NCBI GenBank assembly: GCA_958496175.1
Contig: OY292276.1
Location: forward strand, 30,648,449-30,712,448
Length of the DNA: 64,000 bases
Direction: 5' to 3'
Source of the DNA: Sisyra terminalis
Taxonomy: Eukaryota; Arthropoda; Insecta; Neuroptera; Sisyridae
Positions 23,799-36,735 of this stretch are shown piece by piece. The notes beneath the pieces were generated by a model. The model was not told the origin of the DNA. It saw only the letters and a program-made list of their open reading frames with translations, and made no database searches. A program made the position numbers and the translations under genes. How positions within the stretch are numbered: position 1 is the first letter of the stretch; the number at the start of each line of letters is the position of its first letter.

Positions 23799-24478
23799 TC
23801 AATAGATCTAATGCACATGATCTAAAGGTAATTTTAAATGTTTTTAAATGTTCTAAACTGATATCACAATATAATGTTGCTGTTAATTTTTTACTTTACT
23901 TAATAAAATGTCAGAAATATTCATTTTAATATTAAAAAAAATCGTTAGTTAAAAATGCTTAAAAGGAGCTCCCATTGACCCGGCATTAAAATTACGTTAT
24001 AATACAAAACATAAAAATCACAAGGACAACTTTGGACGTTGAATGTACTTAAGCATAAAATGATTGTTGTTTGCACAAAGGGAGAGGTTGTTTTAATCGT
24101 TTAAACATTATATTAATGATTAAAATCATCAGCAATCTTTGCAACCTCTATTCCTTAAGAAAAAATTGATAGTAATTTTTAGGATTTAAAAATGGTAAAA
24201 TTCATGGCAAAAAATTGTGGAAAATGTGAAAAATTGTCTAAATTATTACTGTTTCTATGGTAACCGCTCAATAATCTATTTTTATATCGTACTCATACCA
24301 ATGCATACTGTGAAGTCACAGAAGACCCATAAGCACACTTATCGTTTTCGGAATCTTATTTGTTCATTAAAATTACAGCTTTTTCTCTGCCAAAACACAT
24401 GCTTTTCATAACTAAATTGTTTTTCCTCAAATTAATGAAGTCCTTTATCGAATAAAAAAAATGTGCTTATGGTCTATT
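23799..24478 (-). mobile_element. TGACGTCA-family TIR element, copy C (complete)
   Basis: Termini AATAGATCTAATGCACAT (left, plus) and AATAGACCATAAGCACATTT (right, minus) form clear inverted repeats; TA at both ends could be a Tc1-like duplication. The body is collinear with copies A and B in reverse orientation, including CTGTGAAGTCACAG (24308-24321, one change in the palindrome), CTTAAGGAATAGAGG and AACGTAATTTTAATGCC where the second TGACGTCA should be. Length is 680 bp, no protein encoded. Confidence 0.7.
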
Positions 24479-25000
24479 ATGCCAACAGGTTTCCATTGCT
24501 ATTCATTTTAAGATATTTTTGGGTATGAATATATAAAACAATTTACTATAATAATAATTAACAATTATTTACTCTAATGAGGTATATTATGAGCGTTTGG
24601 AGAAGTTTATCGCTATAAGTTCTCCGCAACATTAGTTTATTGCAATAAATAATGATTTATGTTTATAAGGCACCAACACTAATAATACTGTAGGTCACAA
24701 CCGCTTCCTGCGGTGCATTGGTGATCCACAAAATAACCTTAGTATGTTGCGAGGAATATGACTTCATAATATAAGAGAATTTTAAAAAACGCATGTCCGT
24801 GGAACAACGTTGGAATATATTTATCAGGTCGAGTATTAAAAAAATGTAATTTTTGTATAAAACTGAAAATAGAAATAAGAATTAGATGCTAAGCTCAATA
24901 AAATTTTATAGCTAAGATTGGAAGTTATCTACAATAACAGGAATGTTCAGGTGCTTATCTGAAATTGTAACCCTATCAAGAGATCTTTTTTTCCAGTTCA

Positions 25001-25452
25001 AAAAATCATGGCACCGAAAATATCATGAATCAACTAAAATTTTATTATAAAGTAAAGATTGCTTAAAGGTATGAAATAGTGTTTTAAAGGCATTTTAAAG
25101 TAAAAAGTAAAGGTAAAATATAAACCGCATAGCGATAATTAACTATAATTAACTATTTTAAAATAAATTATTAATGATTTATGATTATTATGATTATTAT
25201 GATATTATGTTATTGAAAATAGTTTTTTTTAGTAGTCGCAAAATTGCTGAAATAACGGACTTGTCCGGTGAGAAGATTATGCTTTTTGTTATTAATATTC
25301 ATAACCATAATTAATTATCGCTATGCGTTTTATATTTAACCTTTACTTTTTTCTTTACAATGCCTTTAAAATACTTTTCCATACCCTTAAATAATCTTTA
25401 CTTTATAATAAAATTATAGTTTATTCATGATATCTTCGGTGCCACGATTTTG
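25001..25452. mobile_element. Foldback MITE with ~145-bp inverted arms
   Basis: Left arm about 25002-25150 and right arm about 25309-25451 are inverted and roughly 85-90% alike. Both contain TTTTATTATAAAGTAAAGAT, TTTTAAAGGCATT, AAAAAGTAAAGGT and GCATAGCGATAATTAA. A 160-bp unique centre holds ATTATGATT repeats. No target duplication was resolved and no coding capacity is seen. Confidence 0.75.
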
Positions 25453-27335
25453 CCACGGCTTATTGTAAAAGAAACAAAAACAAATGGAAAATAAAACGCA
25501 CCAAAATACTAAATCTTCTTTCATTTTCAAGAAAAAATGTTTTTTGTCCAAAAATATCAATGTAAATTTTAATGAAAAATCAATTCGTATTAATTTTTTT
25601 ATGACTTACATCAATCGATAAAAAAATGTTAACGTAAAAAAACGATACTTGTTCGCTGGTTGTGAATATAGAACACTATTGTAGATTCATAGTTTTTACA
25701 GAATTATTTTCTGTTTTTAGTCTCTTTAACCGCTTCAAAAGTTTCACAGTAATGAAATTTCCATATACAAAACATAATTTCTACTAATTCAAATTTCATT
25801 GTCTCCACAATTATAATCACTGAAAGGGTTGAAGTGAAATTTTAAACCTATTACTTTCGCGATTGTTTCAGAACGAAAATTCTCGACAATAATAACAATA
25901 ATATCAACTACACAGCTGTAAAAATTATACGTTAATCATAAAATTATTTTAATCATTTTTTTTTTGATTCGTCTAAAAATCCCATTATAAAAACTTCAAA
26001 AAATTAGATACTATACCAATATTTTATTAAATATTATTTCTTGATTTGAAGCCCTGAACATAAGCCCACATCATTTTCAAAATTTATTCATTGTTAAATG
26101 CCTTTCAGCTAAATTGAATATGGTCGTAGTGATTAAGATGAAAGAATCTCTAGTCGCCTAGCAAGGTCATAGCCAGAACCAATCATAGTCAAACATAGCG
26201 TTCTTCATAAACTATAAATAACGCAAAACTACGAATAATCCAAAAATTAGTTTTCGCCACAGGGATTAACATTGACATTTTCCGATAAGAAAAAAAACTA
26301 TTTTTCTTGAAAACGAAGCAAAATCTCGCATTTGTATATTCTTCATTTTTGGTTTATTTTTGCATCTTCTACAATAATCCGTGGCTAAACCGTAGCACCG
26401 GAGACATCAGAAATACCCAAGATTCAGATCAAAAACTATATGCTACCTTATTTGCTAATATTTTGTATTAATTTGATAAATTTTACTAACTATACTTATT
26501 TGTATCAATTTTGTAGTTCTTCTGGTTCTATGAACAGGTGTAAAGCTTTTGTATAGAAATACCACCAGAAGTAAAAGAATCAATAAATAAATAAAAAATA
26601 ATAAAGGAAAAAGAATTATTAATATGTTTTGCTTTAGTATTTTTCTTCTACTCAATTTTAAATTCAATATTTTCTGTTACGTATTTTACGTCAAATATAA
26701 GTTAGAATTCAAGTCCAAATAATCGCCTTCTAGACAGGTTAGTCAATATTTTACCAATATGTTACTTTGACGAAGGTAGGTTAAGTTAGTGTTATTTATA
26801 TGTTCTGTGTGGCTTTGCTTCGACACATTGATTTACCAGCGACAAGTCGTATTCAAACCACCCACAATTTGAATATAGATAAATTCTTTTGTATTTTATT
26901 CCAGTACTGTATTCCGTATCATGAAAGAAAATTTACACTAAAACCCCTTTTGAGAATTTGATAACTTTAAACTCTAACCATTTTTTTAGCGAAATTTTTA
27001 TTTTTACGATAATGTTTTTCCATCGTTAATTAAAAATTATTTAAAATCTCTTTGTTTTGGGAATTTTTATTTTTTTATTTAACACGTTTCATCGGTTTCC
27101 CGACTTCTTTAGATGTTAATTATTTCTTAATAGCACCTAATTTACTGCCAATTGCCTATGATGTTACCTAGGTAATAACAACTTTAAAGGTTACTACGAT
27201 GTATTTTGGTCATAATAATTTGATACTGTTATCCAATGTAATTATTTAGTTTCAAAATTTAATTGTAAATACAAATTTTGAGTGTCAGTACTCTTATACA
27301 CTGTTTTATTTATTCATTTATACTAGACACATCTC
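25453..27335. other. AT-rich stretch without recognised features
   Basis: A short palindrome pair (CTTCTGGT near 26519 and ACCAGAAG near 26565) is the only structure noted. Confidence 0.45.
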
Positions 27336-27336
27336 A

Positions 27337-27540
27337 CTAATATTTCTTTTCATCCAATGATTCTTTTCGCTCAATATGAGAAAAAAAAACAGTGTGTGTA
27401 CTTATGTACTTGCGTGAGAAGTTATACTTCTTTAATATAGTTACAAAATATGTTTTAATCCTCTGCCGTAGCCTCTTCCTTCGTAGTGCCTGAACGGGCA
27501 CACCAGTTATAAAATTTGTGATTACTAAAATATGATACAA
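27337..27540 (-). repeat. Dispersed repeat containing AACTTCTCACGC...GTACATAAGTAC
   Basis: On the minus strand, TATAACTTCTCACGCAAGTA followed by CATAAGTACA and a long T run aligns with 57478-57530 (plus). A GC-rich block (GGTGTGCCCGTTCAGGCACT, about 27508-27490) adjoins it. The minus frame is open for 67 codons but looks like a by-product of the repeat. The element class is unknown. Confidence 0.45.
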
Positions 27541-27581
27541 TTATAAACACAAATTACTTTTAAAATCAAAATACATAATAG

Positions 27582-27800
27582 GAAACGTAAGTGTTGCGGC
27601 AAAGACAAGGACAAAGATTATAAAATTTTAATTATATCCAAGTTAGTGGAAAACAAATATAATAATTATTGGTTCAAATTTGAGCTACAATGTCAATTGT
27701 TTCAACTGTCATTTCGATTTCATTCAATTGCTTATTTTAGCCATTTGCCAGTTGTGTCAGTGTTGGGCTGCGAATAATTGACGGAATATAACTGGGTTTC
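27582..27800 (+). repeat. Dispersed repeat family D, copy 2
   Basis: Carries GGCAAAGACAAGGACA, GTCATTTCGATTTCATTCAA, GCCATTTGCCAGTTGTGTCA and GTGTTGGGCTGCGAATAATT in family order. It lacks the GTGAGTGAAAACC block present in copies 1 and 4. Confidence 0.6.
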
Positions 27801-28221
27801 AAATAAAAGATTAAATTGACTATTTATACATAGATACTATAATATTTTTACATGTAGTTACTTAAACAAAATGTATATTACATGTTATATCACTTAACCG
27901 TTTAACCGAGTTAACAAAATGGGTCACATGTTCGAAAAATACTCATCGAAAACTTTTATCATATAGAATTAGATTATTGTCATTAAAGATCATAAATTCA
28001 TATGTATAAACAATCCTTCATAGCGACGTCCTAAAAATTATTTTAATACAATAGTAATTGTATATTTTACTAACCCATTTATATCTATGCATTGAAACTG
28101 ATTTTAAATTCAAATATAGAAAAATATAATGTATCAATCAATTTTTCTTACATTATTTTAAATATTGCATTGAATAATATCAGAAAAAAATCTTTCTTTT
28201 AAATTTATTTTATTTCTAATA

Positions 28222-28455
28222 ATAATAATAGTAGACAAACGTAAGTAATATGAATGCATACATATGTTGGCAAAGACAGAGAATAAATATTCTTAATATA
28301 TACGTGTGAATGAAATACAATCATTGTCTCAAATCAGAACTGAATGATTGTCGCTATGGTGTTAACAGTCATTTTGATTTAATTCAATCAATTGCTAATT
28401 TTCCCATTTGTCAGTTGTGTCAGTATTTAAGCAATTAACAGCAATTAAGTAGCCC
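28222..28455 (+). repeat. Dispersed repeat family D, copy 3
   Basis: Carries GTTGGCAAAGACAGAGAATA, TACGTGTGAATGAAA, ATCATTGTCTCAAATCAGAA, GTCATTTTGATT and CCATTTGTCAGTTGTGTCAG. It lies about 430 bp from copy 2 in the same orientation, so a local duplication is possible. Confidence 0.6.
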
Positions 28456-28722
28456 GAAAAAAATGAGGAATAAACTCTTACTTAATATGGGATGTGAATT
28501 GAAGAAGCTTTTATACAATAGTCATTCTAACGAGAAACCACAATGTCATAGAATTTTATATTTCTTATTTATAAGGAATGTCATATTTGAAAAATAAATT
28601 GGAATATTGTTCCTACTTCCTATATATTGTATATTTGTATATTTTTCAACAGACCTAGAAATTTAGTGAAAAAGAAAAAACAAACTCTAAAATAGGAAAT
28701 TGATTTTTAACTATCTTTTTAA

Positions 28723-28961
28723 CAGTCGCGTAGCGTGGGGGAGGGCATGATCTTAGGTGGCACATGAAAAAGGGATGACATATTGACACTGATAATAGCA
28801 TAAAAGATTTTGCTTTGAGAAAAACACGATAAGTATTTTTTAAATAATTATAAAGGAAAAGTTATTTAAGTTTTAATCAATTTTCTAGACTAATATGAAA
28901 AATAGGGGGGGAATAAATTTCCGGTTGACTTTTGACGTCGAAAACCCACACTATACCACTG
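28723..28961. mobile_element. 239-bp hAT-like MITE
   Basis: Starts CAGTCGCGTAGCGTGGGG and ends CCCACACTATACCACTG, imperfect inverted termini of the CAGTGGCGTAGCGTGGG type seen in hAT elements. The flanking octamers CTTTTTAA and ACTATTAA share five bases, so the duplication is weak. A further TGACGTCGAAAA block sits at the right end. Confidence 0.55.
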
Positions 28962-29926
28962 ACTATTAAAGACAACTTTATTTTCATACTTGGCGTTGCT
29001 TAATTGATGTATCTTTTAAAATAGCTTTTGTAAAATGTATTCCAGCACTTTTAACAAAAGGAAGTTCGCGAAAAGTAGTAATTTAAAAGCTATATATCTC
29101 AAAGTACTCAGGAAGCTATCTGTACTTGTCAATCACATCTAAACTGGTCTTATTTTAGATCGTTATCAAGATAAAGGCTAACTGTGAACACTATATGCAT
29201 GAAGATGAAACTCTACCATTTTGTATAAAGATTATAGTTGAGCTTTAATAAATATGTATTGATGATGTGGAGAATTTGAGGAAATAATCTATCAAATTCG
29301 TTTGTCTTTTTATGAAAATTTCATTTTAATAGTATAGAAAGTAATCGATTTATTCATGAAGAAAGCTTTTCATTCGGTATATATCCATGTAAAAGGAATA
29401 TAAAAGCTTTCTTCATTTATAAATACCTAATATATATATATCGTATATAAGCAGTCAATATAATTTTCCGTCGTATTTTGTTTCGTATATTGATCTATAA
29501 AGGCGATGTTTAAGAGCTTTTAAAGACAAATAAGCTCCATCGCACGTTTTTATATGATATTCATTTTAAACGGGAACGTGTGTGAATGAGATTTCCTTTG
29601 TCCTCTTTCATAAGAATTTCCCCCCTGTAGTTGAATATTTTCCTGAACTCTTTTAAGAATTTGTATTAATACTATATGAATTACTATTAAACTTACTTTA
29701 CAGCATTAAATTGAGTATTATAAAACCTTATTTAAAATTAGAATATACACTGAATTTAATGTTAGTCGAAAAACTTATCCGAAAAAAAAACATGCTTTTA
29801 TGTATGAAGATATTAATGTTAATTTTTAATCCCTTTGGTATTTATTTTTCAAATATCTCCTTTTTAATTTATATGGCACAAATTATTTTAATAACAGTTT
29901 AAAAAGATTGCCAATATATATTTATA
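28962..29926. other. AT-rich stretch without recognised features
   Basis: Nothing with coding or element character was identified between the MITE and the Helitron-like element. Confidence 0.4.
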
Positions 29927-32161
29927 CTAGCTGATCCCCGCGACTTCGTCTGCGGAACGTAGGTATAGATTATATTTTCTTTTTAAATTTGCTATTTGTA
30001 GTGGCATATGAAAATTATTATTTTTCTTATTTCTTTTAACCAATTAATTCGTAAATCAATCACCATCTATACATAAATAAAACTATCGTTAAGTTCAATA
30101 AAGTCAGTCATAATTATAACTTAAAACAGTCAAAAGTAATCAAAACACTCGCCTAGACATTTAAAATATTGGTAGAAATCCCATTTCATTGTTTCAACTC
30201 TCAACTTTTACACTACTGAAATGTACAAAACTACGGCGAAATTAAAATTTGTTTAAATGCACGAAATCCAGTTCCTCCATAATCACGTATAACCATTGTG
30301 TATGTATGCACTTATTATTAAAATATCTGAATTTCAACTATATAATTAAACCATTTTCTTTCAGTTCGCCGAATTTCTCGCTATTCGATATTTGCTCATT
30401 AATGTATTTATTTGTGATTACGTATATCGGATTTTCAGATTTACAATATGTGAAAGTCAAAAAACGTAATGCTCACGTATGAACTTAACCTTTTTTAGAT
30501 ATATATATATTAGATTTTAAATTTAAAAGCAGATCCTACGTTTTTGAATCTAAAAATAAATCAACATTGTTTTATTATTTTAAGCGATAAAACGTATCGT
30601 GTATAACGAACATATTTTGATAATTAAATTTGAAATTTCGATTGTTTATTAGACGTTATGCCGTACAAACTTTGCCACCATTTTTCACTCTTTTAGAGGA
30701 GGAATTATCAAAAAACCCTTTCTTATTATATATCTGCATCGTATAAGAAGAACACTTTCCAAATTTCATCAAAACAAATATGCATTTATATATTGGAAAA
30801 TACAATGTAAAACGAAAAAAATTATAACCTTTATTTTGATTATCATGACTAAAAAGCAATTCGATTTCGCACAATTGGACGTTGTACATACAAAATTGTT
30901 GGAAACAGGTAGAAAACGTGGAAGCAAATTAGTATTTTATTTATTTTCAATAACAATAATTGATTTTCAACTTTTTCTAAATACCGAAGAAAAGTTGGTT
31001 TGGAAGATTTTATTTTTTGATTGATAATGAAATATATGACAAAAATTTGCTCCCTTAATGTTAAATAATTGCTCCAGGTCACAATCATTGGTTCATAAAA
31101 ATTAGATTTTAAAAAAGTTTGATTGTTGAAAAACAAACAAAAATCAAAAACTGCCTCTTTGGTATTTGGTATAAGTACTACCTAAACTTTCATACTAATT
31201 AAGTGAAATGACGTTATAGGTATAAAATACTGTAGTTAAAATGATATAACCAAAACAGAAACTTATTATTAATTAATTATTTATTTATTAATTACACTTA
31301 TTCAATTCAAAATGTCGATTGTTGATTAACTCTACATTTTCTCATACAAACTTAGTCACCCCTCATACTCTTAAAGGGTTGGAATTTTCAAAAAAAAATT
31401 CTTATCAGATGTCTACTTCTTAAAAGGAATACATCGAATATTAAAATTTCATCAGTCAGAAAGAATAAATAAATACAGAATTTTATGTACGGTTTTAAAA
31501 ACGTATTTACTTTAAGTTTTATTACTATTTTTATTATTATTACTACTACTATTACTTTTTTTCGTTAATATTTCCTTATTGAGCAACTCTAAGGGTCTAT
31601 TTACAACAATTTTGTAAAAAAATAATACAAAAAAAAGTTTACTGTAAGATTCGAACCCACGTCTTTATAATTAGGAGCATCAGAAAGACAGATATGTAAG
31701 CCATTACGCTATTAACATCAACTCTGTGTTTTATATATAAGATTTATATTTCAAAGAGGCAATTTTTAAAAATTTAAATTGAATTTACTGTGCTTTTTAT
31801 CAGTTCAACTAAAAATATTTTTACAGATTATTTTCTACCCTTAAATTACCTTTCCAATGATATATAACTCACCTGTCTAGTGTAAAAATTTCTGTTTTCA
31901 TCCGTATGAAATACCTTCCTTTATTATTTTTAAGAAATGATAAGTAGCCTAACATGTGAGGGAAATTGTGTTGTATCTTAATACCAAATTTTATTAAATT
32001 CGTTTGTTCCGTTCTGTAGTTAAATCGGGACACATAGACAGACAAAAATTTTAAAAATGTTAAATTTGGAATAAGGGCCTCTTGAAACAAATATTTACCC
32101 TAAAATTGGGTTAAAATCGAAATGTACAGACAGACGTAAGAATTTTATATATTAGTATAGA
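29927..32161 (-). mobile_element. Helitron-like non-autonomous element, 2.2 kb
   Basis: Read on the minus strand it starts TCTATACTAATATATAAAAT at 32161 and ends with hairpin CGC(A)GAC-GAA-GTCGCG followed 8-10 bases later by CTAG at 29927. It is flanked by A and T as Helitron insertion requires. Both ends match the copy at 51017-52234. Compared with that copy it has about 1.2 kb extra (roughly 30490-31735), which includes two diverged copies of a CACC...TTTTAGAGG/AAAGGG...GGAATT module (about 30675-30800 and 31350-31460) and a tRNA-like SINE head. No Rep/helicase frame remains. Confidence 0.65.
31620..31722 (-). mobile_element. tRNA-like SINE head of a second family
   Basis: On the minus strand TAGCGTAATGGCTTACATAT gives an A box and GTGGGTTCGAATCTTAC a B box, then an AT-rich tail. 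It differs from the GTGGCCGAGTGG family and looks closer to Arg/Lys-type tRNAs. It does not fold into an intact tRNA. It lies in the extra segment of the surrounding Helitron-like element. Confidence 0.55.
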
Positions 32162-32861
32162 TATATTCCATCACTATGAATACACTTTTGCATAATTTTA
32201 ATCTTAATCGTTCAATAACAGCAAATAAGCGAGAACAAAATATATTTCTTAATTATAAATAACGATTGCTCAGTTTTATTCTACAAAATTGAAGAGGTAA
32301 AAAATACGGTGAAACATGCGTAAAAGGGAAAACTAAATAACAATAAAAATAGTTTTGACATGCCAATATGGTTCATATAAATGGAGTTGATGAAAACATT
32401 TTGTAGGCTCTTGAGAAAATTAACATGTTGATATTATCTATGAGGTCGTTCAACGATATTGTTAATTAAATTGAGTTTATAACATGTTTGCGGTTTTGTG
32501 GTAAAAATGTTATAAAATTAACCTAAAATGGATGTGTATTGAAATGAATGGCTAGTTCATTAATGGAAGATATAATAAAATACCAAAATACTTATATAAT
32601 TTAATTTAACCTTTAAATAACATTTTCAGTGGACTTTATTTTAATCCAAAATAACAATTAAGCTACAACCTAAATTTCTTTTTTTAGCAATAATTATGTA
32701 ATATAGTAACCATTTAAGCGACAATGTCTTGATTTTGATTTATTATTAAAACAGATACTAATGAAAAGAAGAAAATTTTATTTTTTTTTTTGTTTTTCTC
32801 CTAATTTATCCTATTTTTCATTGTTTAAGATGCACCTACAAAACTTAAAATATAGGTACCA

Positions 32862-32925
32862 GATGTCTTGATCCCCTGACAAAATATCACCAGACAAAAT
32901 ATCCCCGACAGTTGACTCTTGGATT
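32862..32925. repeat. Short tandem repeat (CCnGACAAAATAT)
   Basis: CCCTGACAAAATAT, CACCAGACAAAATAT and CCCCGACA follow one another at about 32874-32910, two and a half units of 15 bases. Confidence 0.55.
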
Positions 32926-32948
32926 ATTAATTTATATACTTTTTGTAT

Positions 32949-33390
32949 TCTATGTTTTCCTGAAAGTAAGCCCCCAAATGAAATCGTTCTCTTCGCACCT
33001 ATTTATTTTTCCTTCCTCTCGTTTTACTTTTTTATTTTGAAAAATATTATCACAGAAAGCTATATAAAAGCAAAGAGTTCAGGGACGAAGTTTAGGTGAG
33101 AGTTAAAGGACAAAACACCCCAATCTCAAAAAAAAAATATTTGAAATATTTATTTAATTACGGCCCGATTTTTTCGTGAATTAGATTAAAAGCAAAGTTT
33201 TAAACGCAACGTTGTCAGATATTGGTATTGTTTGAAGATACTTTTAGCAGGCCTCGCTCCTAAAACTCCTTGTGTATATTATTTTGTGGTAATATTTTTA
33301 GAAATCATGAAAGAAAGACGAGCGGATTGAAAAATAATTAAGAATGAAGAGAACGATTACATTTGGGTGCTTATTTTCAGGAAAAAATAG
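32949..33390. mobile_element. Foldback MITE with ~110-bp arms
   Basis: Left arm (from TTTTCCTGAAAGTAAGC at 32955) and right arm (ending at about 33386) are inverted. The outer 45 bp are about 90% alike (CCAAATG.AATCGTTCTCTTC), the inner parts more diverged (AAAAATATTA.CACA). A unique centre of about 220 bp separates them. No coding capacity. Confidence 0.72.
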
Positions 33391-33704
33391 GTAACAAAAA
33401 AATAGTAATGAATAATCGACGGATTTCGAAATCTTCAAACAGCATTGCTGAAGAAATACCTTCGCCACTTAGCTTGTGGATTATGAGCTGTGTTCTTTTC
33501 ACATCGTCTTCTTAATTTTATAGCAGTGGGTAACCATAATAATGAGGATGGTTGGTTTGTATATTGTCGATTGTGAGACTAGCAAGCATTTTTTTTAATA
33601 AAAATTCAAATAATTTTAATAAGTGTTTAGCAGACCTTAGAAATATAAGTATATTGTATTCAATTATTTCTTTATTTATCATTATTTATTCGCCAGTGCC
33701 AAAA

Positions 33705-34242
33705 CTGATTTGCAAAATTTTGATTCGGCAATGTTGACGTTGAAGTTGCACCACGGTCTGGAAGACCGGTTGAAACTGATAAAAACAAAATGAAATCATT
33801 TATTGATGCAAACCGGTGAATAGCAGCACGTAAGATTGGTAGGAAGTAAAATTTATCAAATTTAATTATTTATGAGCACTTGAAAGGTCTTGGATTAAAC
33901 TTGAAGCTCGATAAATTTCTCCGATAAGTTCCTTAGATTGTAATGGGGAGAAATTGGACCTCATACAAGTTTTGTCACTCGCCAAAAGCGTTTACAACTT
34001 AAGTGGAATAAACAACGATTTCCCTCATATTTTACTGATCTGGCATCGTCGGTTTATTATTTGTTTCGGTTACTGAAAATTTTTTTGACGGCACAACCTT
34101 AACTTCAAGTGAGGAAGTCAAAAATCCCTTGGTACAGTTTTTGGCCACCAAAGAGCAAAGATTTTCTGAAAGAAAAATCATTCTACTGCCAGAAAGAGGA
34201 CAGAAGACATTAAACCAAAATGGCCAATATATAATTCAATAA
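33705..34242 (+). pseudogene. mariner transposase pseudogene, internally deleted
   Basis: The N-terminal part reads a VDVEVAPRSGRPVETD segment, matching the mariner APRSGRPVE landmark just before the second helix-turn-helix. It continues to IDANR and a stop, then HLKGLGLNLKLDKF in a later frame. The C-terminal part reads YYLFRLLKIFL, then in another frame TSSEEVKN and LPERGQKTLNQNGQYI with a stop at 34240-34242, the standard mariner C-terminus. The catalytic middle is missing and there are several stops and frameshifts. It is clearly dead. Confidence 0.85.
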
Positions 34243-36060
34243 AATATTAATGAAACTACTTTCCAAACAACCCAATGTAATTTAAATAATTAGCACAGTT
34301 GTTCTATTAAAACTAAAAATATTTTTCGTACTTTTGATTAAAAATGATACGTTTATTTAATTTTTTAACGGTTAAAACAATATCTCTAAACTTTTGGTTT
34401 TACAAGTTACAATACTCAGTGATGTGGTTAAAACCGCAAAATATTTAGTGGCTTTTTCACAACCGGAACTGTTTATATTGCTGCAACTTTACGGTTAGGT
34501 AAAGTTTTACATTGGATATAAAATTTATAAAAATTTCATACCTGTTAACGCTCGATAATTTTAACGAGGCGCAAAGTACATACATTGTAATTTTTTATCG
34601 TTATTTGTTAATTTAATATTTCTTGTGGATTTTATTGCTTAATCAAAAGTTTGGTAAAGTAAACATTTATTGCTAAATATTCACTTGACTATTTCATAGT
34701 ATGAAATTCTACAAAACTAATATTTGGTTTTTAATTTTAATTTATTTATTCTTAATAAAATATCGTAGGATATTAAAGTTAGTGTAGCTTAACTATTCAT
34801 TTTAATTGATTATTTTTCTAATGTATCTTTCTTGCTAGAGAATATACATTTGATTTTTATAATATAATAAATCTAGAAAGATATTCATTATAGGAATATA
34901 ATCTCATAATTGTTTATCACCTTGGCATAAAATAAGCAGAAGAAATAGAATCTACCCATTAATAAAGAGGTGATAAAATATTGTGTTTCTGATTCCCGCC
35001 TTGTTTAACTATCTGATTTCTAATTGATTTTCGTATAAATGACAAGGGTTGGATATTTTCAAAGTAAATATTTAATTTAAAATCATTTAGGAAATTCATT
35101 AGTAAAGAAAGTTATAATGAAGGATTAATTAGACTGTAATTAATTTGTGATGATTTAAATTTATATAATTCAATTTCGTACAATCTGTTATTTATTTTTT
35201 TTTAGTTCAAAGTTACGTTGTAAAATTTAAATACAAAGAATATCGTTTAAACTTAACGAAATTGTGGTCTATACAATATGAACAATAGTATTTATCTTTT
35301 CAATTCTCGAGTTTGTACAAGAACTTAAACAAATACAACAGATTCAAGAAAATTAAGGCCAGCTATAAAGTTGGGTTGTACAAAAGCTGCACTTTCTGAA
35401 TATAGTTTCTTTGTAGTATTGAGCAATAGATTAAAGCTTTAAATAACCTCCGTTGGAAAACTCTTAAATTTTCTGCTTTTAAACTAGCTACTAAATATTT
35501 GATACATTGTTTATATCTATTGTGTAATTAAATAATTGAATTTATGTCTTTAGCTACCAGAACAAATCAACTGTAAAATTCTGCAAAACAAAAAAAAAGC
35601 TTTTGTATCTGACATCTTTGTATCTGTAATCTTACATTGTATAATACCTATACGTACGTTTTACTTTGTAAAGTTTGATAAGAGAATGTCTTCTTTAATT
35701 GAATGAAACAATTACGTAACAAAAAGATAGAAGACGTGCAATTTTTAAGATTAGAAATTTTTACTAAAATTTGTTGAGCTTTTTAGAAATGTTGCGCATA
35801 AAAATATTTGTTAATTATTTATTGTTAGTCATGTATAATGCATAATTCAAAATAATTTTCTAAAAATTATTTTCTGTTTCTCTAGAATAACTTTTATTTA
35901 TTTAAACGCATAAATTCATTTACAAGTCTCATAAACACGTTGCCCAAAATTTCTAAGTTCTCCAAACTTCAATTTTAAGCTCAAAAAAGATTATTCAAAT
36001 GCATTGATTGTATATATATGGATAGACAGTGCATATGGAGTCAAATAAGATTATGAAAAA
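34243..36060. other. AT-rich stretch without recognised features
   Basis: No exon or element was recognised after the mariner pseudogene. Confidence 0.45.
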
Positions 36061-36061
36061 T

Positions 36062-36247
36062 CTAGTGTCGCGTACGAAGCGCCATCTACGTGGGTACAAT
36101 TTTTATGGTAACGAATAAAAACAACTGACAATTGAGCGCCAATTTCCATAAGTCTCTCTTCTGACGCTCCCAACTAAGATACTGGCGCATTTTACTTAGT
36201 TCATTCCGAATTTGTGCCCATATAGATGGCGCTTGCAATTATCGCTA
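36062..36247. mobile_element. MITE with inverted AGCGCCATCTA arms
   Basis: AGCGCCATCTACGTGGG (36078-36094) is mirrored by the inverse of CCCATATAGATGGCGCT (36217-36233); arms extend outward to CTAGTG/CGCTAG. The AGCGCCATCTA motif is common in insect repetitive DNA. The exact ends and class are unresolved. Confidence 0.6.
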
Positions 36248-36735
36248 GTGCGGCTTGCCATTTACTGTACAGTGCGGTATCCATTTATACATATCAGTGT
36301 GCAAAAGGTGATATTTTTAAAATGAATACAATTCATTTATAAATTTTTATATTTCGTGTATTACATTAAGCTTTATAATTGGTAATAAGATATTTGAATA
36401 AAATCGATATATATTTTTTTTCTGGGCAATAATAAAAAAAAAGAAAGTAATATTGGTTGTTGCAACCTACGGTGTGAGGGTCTAATCCGGTCCCTTAAAG
36501 CTTTTATAAACAAGCTGCTATTATGGCAATAATAGAAAAATAATAAAAAATAATAAATAATAATAAAATAAGAGAAAAATAATTTGTACCATTTTCCAAC
36601 ATTATCTACTTAAAGTAACAATTAAAATTCTATAAAAATGTTCATAAACCCAAAGATCTTTATTCAGAATTTGAAGAACGTTTTCACGATTTCGAGAAGG
36701 AAGTTATTTAATTGTAACAGAAAAGGACGAAGTGT

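Noticed and set aside
28723..28750. GTCGCGTAGCGTGGGGGAGG as a GC-rich exon start
   Set aside because: It is the terminal repeat of a MITE; its inverse occurs at 28945-28961.
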